From Salinibaculum sp. SYNS191 (GTDB lineage: Archaea > Halobacteriota > Halobacteria > Halobacteriales > Haloarculaceae), in contig NZ_CP147838.1 in NCBI RefSeq assembly GCF_037338445.1, positions 1,860,001 through 1,924,000 on the forward strand: DNA of 64,000 nt. Direction: 5' to 3'. Below, piece after piece: positions 61,673 to 64,000 of this stretch (its first letter is position 1; each line of letters begins with the position of its first letter). The position numbers and the translations under genes are program-made. The notes under the pieces were generated by a model. The model was not told the DNA's origin. It was given only the letters and a program-made list of their open reading frames with translations, and ran no database searches.

Positions 61673-62845
61673 ATGAGCGCGGACGGTTCGGAGGGGACGA
61701 CCGACGACGAGCCGTCCGAGACGCTGGTCGACACCCTGCTCGCGACGCTCGACGCCGCCGACGGCCCGGCCGAGGAGCCCTGGTACCGACGCGTCGAGAG
61801 CGCGACGGCCGACACGGAGCCCGCGTCCGTCGACGCTCTCAGGTGGCTCCGGACGCTGGCCGCCGAGAAGCGGGCGAGTGCGGCGAGCGAAAAGCCCGGA
61901 CAGCCCGGTGAGAACGACGAGCCACGGGAAGGTCCGCCGCTATCGGCCGACGGCGCACAGACAGCCTCGCACACGGCCGAGGCAGAGCGCTGTCCGGTGC
62001 TGTCGGTGGTCGAGCGCGCGGCGCCGTTCGACCGGCTGGTCCACGTGGGGCCGGCGGTGGAGCGGCGCTTCGGCACGCGACGCCGGGTTCGGGCCGTCGT
62101 CGACGGCGAGACGCGCAGAATTGACGTCCGGGTCCACGCACAGCCAGAGCGGGCAACCGACGAGAGCGGCGAGGCGTTCGAGGACGCACTCGCTGCGCAA
62201 CTGGACCGCTGGGCGGAGGTCGGCGACGTCGACGGCGTCGTCCCGATGCTGGCCTACGGGAGCGGGGGCGGCCCGTGGGTCGCGACGGCGAGCGTCGGCC
62301 CGACGGTCCGCGAGCGCGACCTCTCGCTGGGGCTGGCGCTGCACCACGCCTGCCGGCTCACGGGTGCGCTGGCGGCGCTGCACGACCGCGGCGTCGTCCA
62401 CGCAGGCATCGACCCGGAGAGCGTGGGCTACCCGCTCGCTGCCGACGGCGACCGGCCCGCACCCGCGTTCGCCGACGTGGGGCTGGCGGACGTGTACCGA
62501 CGCCACGGCGACCCGGCGACGGTGCTGGACCCCCGCTACGCCGCCCCCGAGTACTTCGAGCAGTCCCGCGGCATCGTCGACCGGACGACCGACATCTACC
62601 AGCTCGGGACGGTCGTCTACACGCTCGTGACCGGCCGGCCGCCCTTCGACGGCAGCCCCGGGGAGGTACGCGAGGCCGTGCTGTCCGACGACGTGCCGCC
62701 GGTCGCGCCACGGGACCGCCGGCTCCCGGACGCGTTCGACGAGATACTCCAGCGGGCGACGGCCACCGAGAAGTTCGCCCGGTACGACACCGCCGGTGCG
62801 TTCCACGACGACCTGACGGCGCTGTGTGAGCGTCTGCTCGACTGA
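61673..62845 (+). CDS. Kinase-fold protein lacking catalytic residues (pseudokinase), second of a pair
   Basis: 390 residues. Shorter N-terminal helical part, then the kinase-fold part (about 105-390) with APEYFEQSRG, TDIYQLGTVVYTLVTGRPPF and DEILQRATATEKFARYDTAG. Arg153 stands where the beta-3 Lys is expected (IDVRVH); HRD reads HAG (243-245), and the DFG motif reads DVG (268-270), with ligand Asn replaced by Ser250 in DPES. It resembles the preceding gene along its kinase part and lies 47 bases after it. A duplicated pair of non-catalytic kinases is inferred; the partners are unknown. Confidence 0.8.
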   Translation: MSADGSEGTTDDEPSETLVDTLLATLDAADGPAEEPWYRRVESATADTEPASVDALRWLRTLAAEKRASAASEKPGQPGENDEPREGPPLSADGAQTASHTAEAERCPVLSVVERAAPFDRLVHVGPAVERRFGTRRRVRAVVDGETRRIDVRVHAQPERATDESGEAFEDALAAQLDRWAEVGDVDGVVPMLAYGSGGGPWVATASVGPTVRERDLSLGLALHHACRLTGALAALHDRGVVHAGIDPESVGYPLAADGDRPAPAFADVGLADVYRRHGDPATVLDPRYAAPEYFEQSRGIVDRTTDIYQLGTVVYTLVTGRPPFDGSPGEVREAVLSDDVPPVAPRDRRLPDAFDEILQRATATEKFARYDTAGAFHDDLTALCERLLD

Positions 62846-62907
62846 ACCGTGGCAGCGTCGTGGTAGGCGTCGACTACCCGCAGGGACGCCGGAGTTCCGA
62901 AGGTTTT

Positions 62908-62925
62908 TGACTGACCAGTCAGTCA
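62908..62925. promoter_or_regulatory. Operator-like dyad of the TetR gene
   Basis: TGACTGACCAGTCAGTCA has perfect 7-bp arms (62908-62914 and 62919-62925) around a 4-nt centre, 18 bases before the TetR start and next to AGGTTTTTGAC, a TATA-like stretch. A self-repression site is likely, by analogy with other tetR-efflux pairs. Confidence 0.65.
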
Positions 62926-62943
62926 GCTAGGGCAGTTCCCTCC

Positions 62944-63540
62944 ATGGCTGCTGACGACGAGATACTCGACGCGACCTGGCGAGCCCTGTGTACCCACGGG
63001 TACGCCGACCTGACGATGCAGGACATCGCAGACGAGACGACCAAGAGCAAAGCCGCCTTGCACTACCACTACGACAGCAAGCACGACCTGCTGGTGGCCT
63101 TCCTCGACCACGTCGCCGACCGGTTCCTGGGCCGGGTCCGCGACGCCGCGGCCACGACCGACGGCGACGCCGCCGCCCGCCTCTCGGCGGTCATCGACGC
63201 GGCGCTCTCGCCGCCGGAGACCGGCGACATCGAGGACATGCAGACCGCCCTGCTGGAACTCAAGGCCCAGGCCCCCCACGAGTCGGACTTCCGGAAGCGC
63301 CTCCGCGAGTCCGACGAACAATTCCGTGACCTGCTGGCAGAGGTGCTGGCCGACGGCATCGACGACGGCAGCGTCCGGCCCGATGTCGACCCCGACGAGA
63401 CGGCGCATTTCGTCGTGACGATGTTCGCGGGCGCGCAGTTGCGCCAGGTGTCCGTCGGCGAGAGCCGCCAGCCCGTGCGCGACCACATCGAGCGCCACCT
63501 CCAGGAACACGTCTACCGCCCGGAGGCGTCGGCGGAATGA
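62944..63540 (+). CDS. TetR/AcrR-family regulator
   Basis: 198 residues. N-terminal HTH (about 1-50): DEILDATWRALCTHGYADLT, MQDIADETTKSKAALHYHYD with the typical recognition-helix KAALHYHY. The remaining helical domain (about 55-190) would bind an effector, probably the substrate of the pump. Start ATG 62944. The gene ends in ATGA, overlapping the MATE start by 4 bases; together with the dyad, this indicates a self-controlled efflux operon. Confidence 0.92.
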   Translation: MAADDEILDATWRALCTHGYADLTMQDIADETTKSKAALHYHYDSKHDLLVAFLDHVADRFLGRVRDAAATTDGDAAARLSAVIDAALSPPETGDIEDMQTALLELKAQAPHESDFRKRLRESDEQFRDLLAEVLADGIDDGSVRPDVDPDETAHFVVTMFAGAQLRQVSVGESRQPVRDHIERHLQEHVYRPEASAE

Positions 63541-64000
63541 GGCTGCGCGACGCGCTCGCGCGGCTGGACCCGCGGCGGCTGGGCGACCTCTTCAAGGGAC
63601 AGGAGGAGATCGACCTGACCAGCGGCTCCATCGGCTGGCCGCTGTTTTACCTGTCGTTGCCCATCGTCGTGACGAACCTCCTCCAGACGGCCTACAACCT
63701 GGCCGACACGTTCTGGCTGGGCCAGTTCAGCAAGGACGCGCTGGCCGCGATTACCTTCGCCTTCCCGATGGTGTTCCTGCTCATCTCGCTGGGGATGGGA
63801 CTGACAGTCGCGGGCAGCGTCCTCGTCGCCCAGCACATCGGAGCCGACGAGGAGGAGAAGGCCACCTACGCCGCCTCGCAGACGATGACGTTTGCAGTCG
63901 TCCTCTCGCTCGTGCTCGGGAGCGTCGGCTTCTTCTTCGTCGAGGACGCCCTGCGCCTGCTCGGCGTGAGCCAGGACGTGCTCCCGCTGGCGACGGGGTA
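63537..64000 (+). CDS. MATE-family multidrug efflux protein, 3' part outside window
   Basis: The first about 154 residues are visible: a short polar start MRLRDALARLDPRRLGDLF, then membrane segments with the MATE pattern (PLFYLSLPIVVTNLLQTAYN, LADTFWLGQFSKDALAAITF, and MGLTVAGSVLVAQHIGADEE). The proton/sodium-coupled antiporter exports cationic drugs. Its start overlaps the TetR stop (ATGA). The C-terminal half lies past the right edge. Confidence 0.9.
   Translation, partial: MRLRDALARLDPRRLGDLFKGQEEIDLTSGSIGWPLFYLSLPIVVTNLLQTAYNLADTFWLGQFSKDALAAITFAFPMVFLLISLGMGLTVAGSVLVAQHIGADEEEKATYAASQTMTFAVVLSLVLGSVGFFFVEDALRLLGVSQDVLPLATG

Overview
This window comes from a haloarchaeon (class Halobacteria). 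The DNA is GC-rich and codes for acidic proteins. Many starts look leaderless, with a TATA-like box about 25 bases before the ATG or GTG. The gene set is archaeal: thermosome, fused Kae1-Bud32, RIO1 and RIO2 kinases, aIF1A, ribosomal proteins L15e, S24e and S27ae, Trm1, an RFC-type clamp-loader subunit, and Bat-type HTH regulators. Two large Bat-like sensor-regulators would fit a Haloarcula/Halomicrobium-like relative, but the genus cannot be fixed from sequence reading alone. No tRNA, rRNA, CRISPR array or intact insertion sequence was recognised. All family names and motif calls were made by eye.

Layout. 1-7.3 kb: edge-truncated secretion/pilus ATPase, first Bat-like regulator with an operator-like dyad, a Tat-exported protein, a hydrolase and a methyltransferase. 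7.3-9.7 kb: an AT-richer pocket with a 56-residue winged-helix-like ORF, a hairpin-rich 3' element, L15e, SprT protease and a YihY remnant. 9.7-19 kb: DUF389 transporter-like protein, RIO2, second Bat-like regulator, RfcC-like protein, site-2 protease. 19-23.3 kb: S24e-S27ae and Kae1-Bud32, separated by about 2 kb of accessory DNA (lipoprotein, DUF433/DUF5615 pair between 94-bp direct repeats, hairpin elements). 23.3-36.4 kb: membrane proteins, ITPase, PIN protein with a tiny upstream ORF, TrkA-type protein, two secreted proteins, RNase Z, PhzF, DJ-1, DUF460. 36.5-40.4 kb: aIF1A, RIO1 and the Dim2/Pno1-like KH protein. 40.7-54.6 kb: MFS, TspO, thermosome, potassium channel with NAD-binding domains, alanine dehydrogenase-like protein, LeuRS, DMT transporter, peroxiredoxin, Hsp20, prephenate dehydratase, beta-propeller. 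54.6-64 kb: SWIM protein, candidate structured RNA, Trm1, BrkB/YihY, glnA and lrp (divergent), two tandem kinase-fold proteins lacking catalytic residues, TetR and an edge-truncated MATE pump.

Functional links. RIO1, RIO2, the KH protein and aIF1A all bear on small-subunit maturation or initiation, next to ribosomal protein genes. glnA and lrp form a nitrogen-control pair. TetR and MATE overlap by 4 bp and share an upstream dyad, so they look like a self-regulated efflux unit. Thermosome, Hsp20 and peroxiredoxin are stress functions.

Most notable observations: (a) tandem pseudokinase-like genes sharing an upstream motif at identical spacing; (b) long 3' elements built from tight 3-nt-loop hairpins between T-tracts, recurring after highly expressed genes; (c) similar hairpin units inside the coding linkers of Kae1-Bud32 and LeuRS; (d) the toxin-antitoxin-like cassette between 94-bp perfect repeats; (e) a Bat-UAS-like dyad upstream of a bat-like gene; (f) a TATA-preceded structured RNA candidate before trm1.
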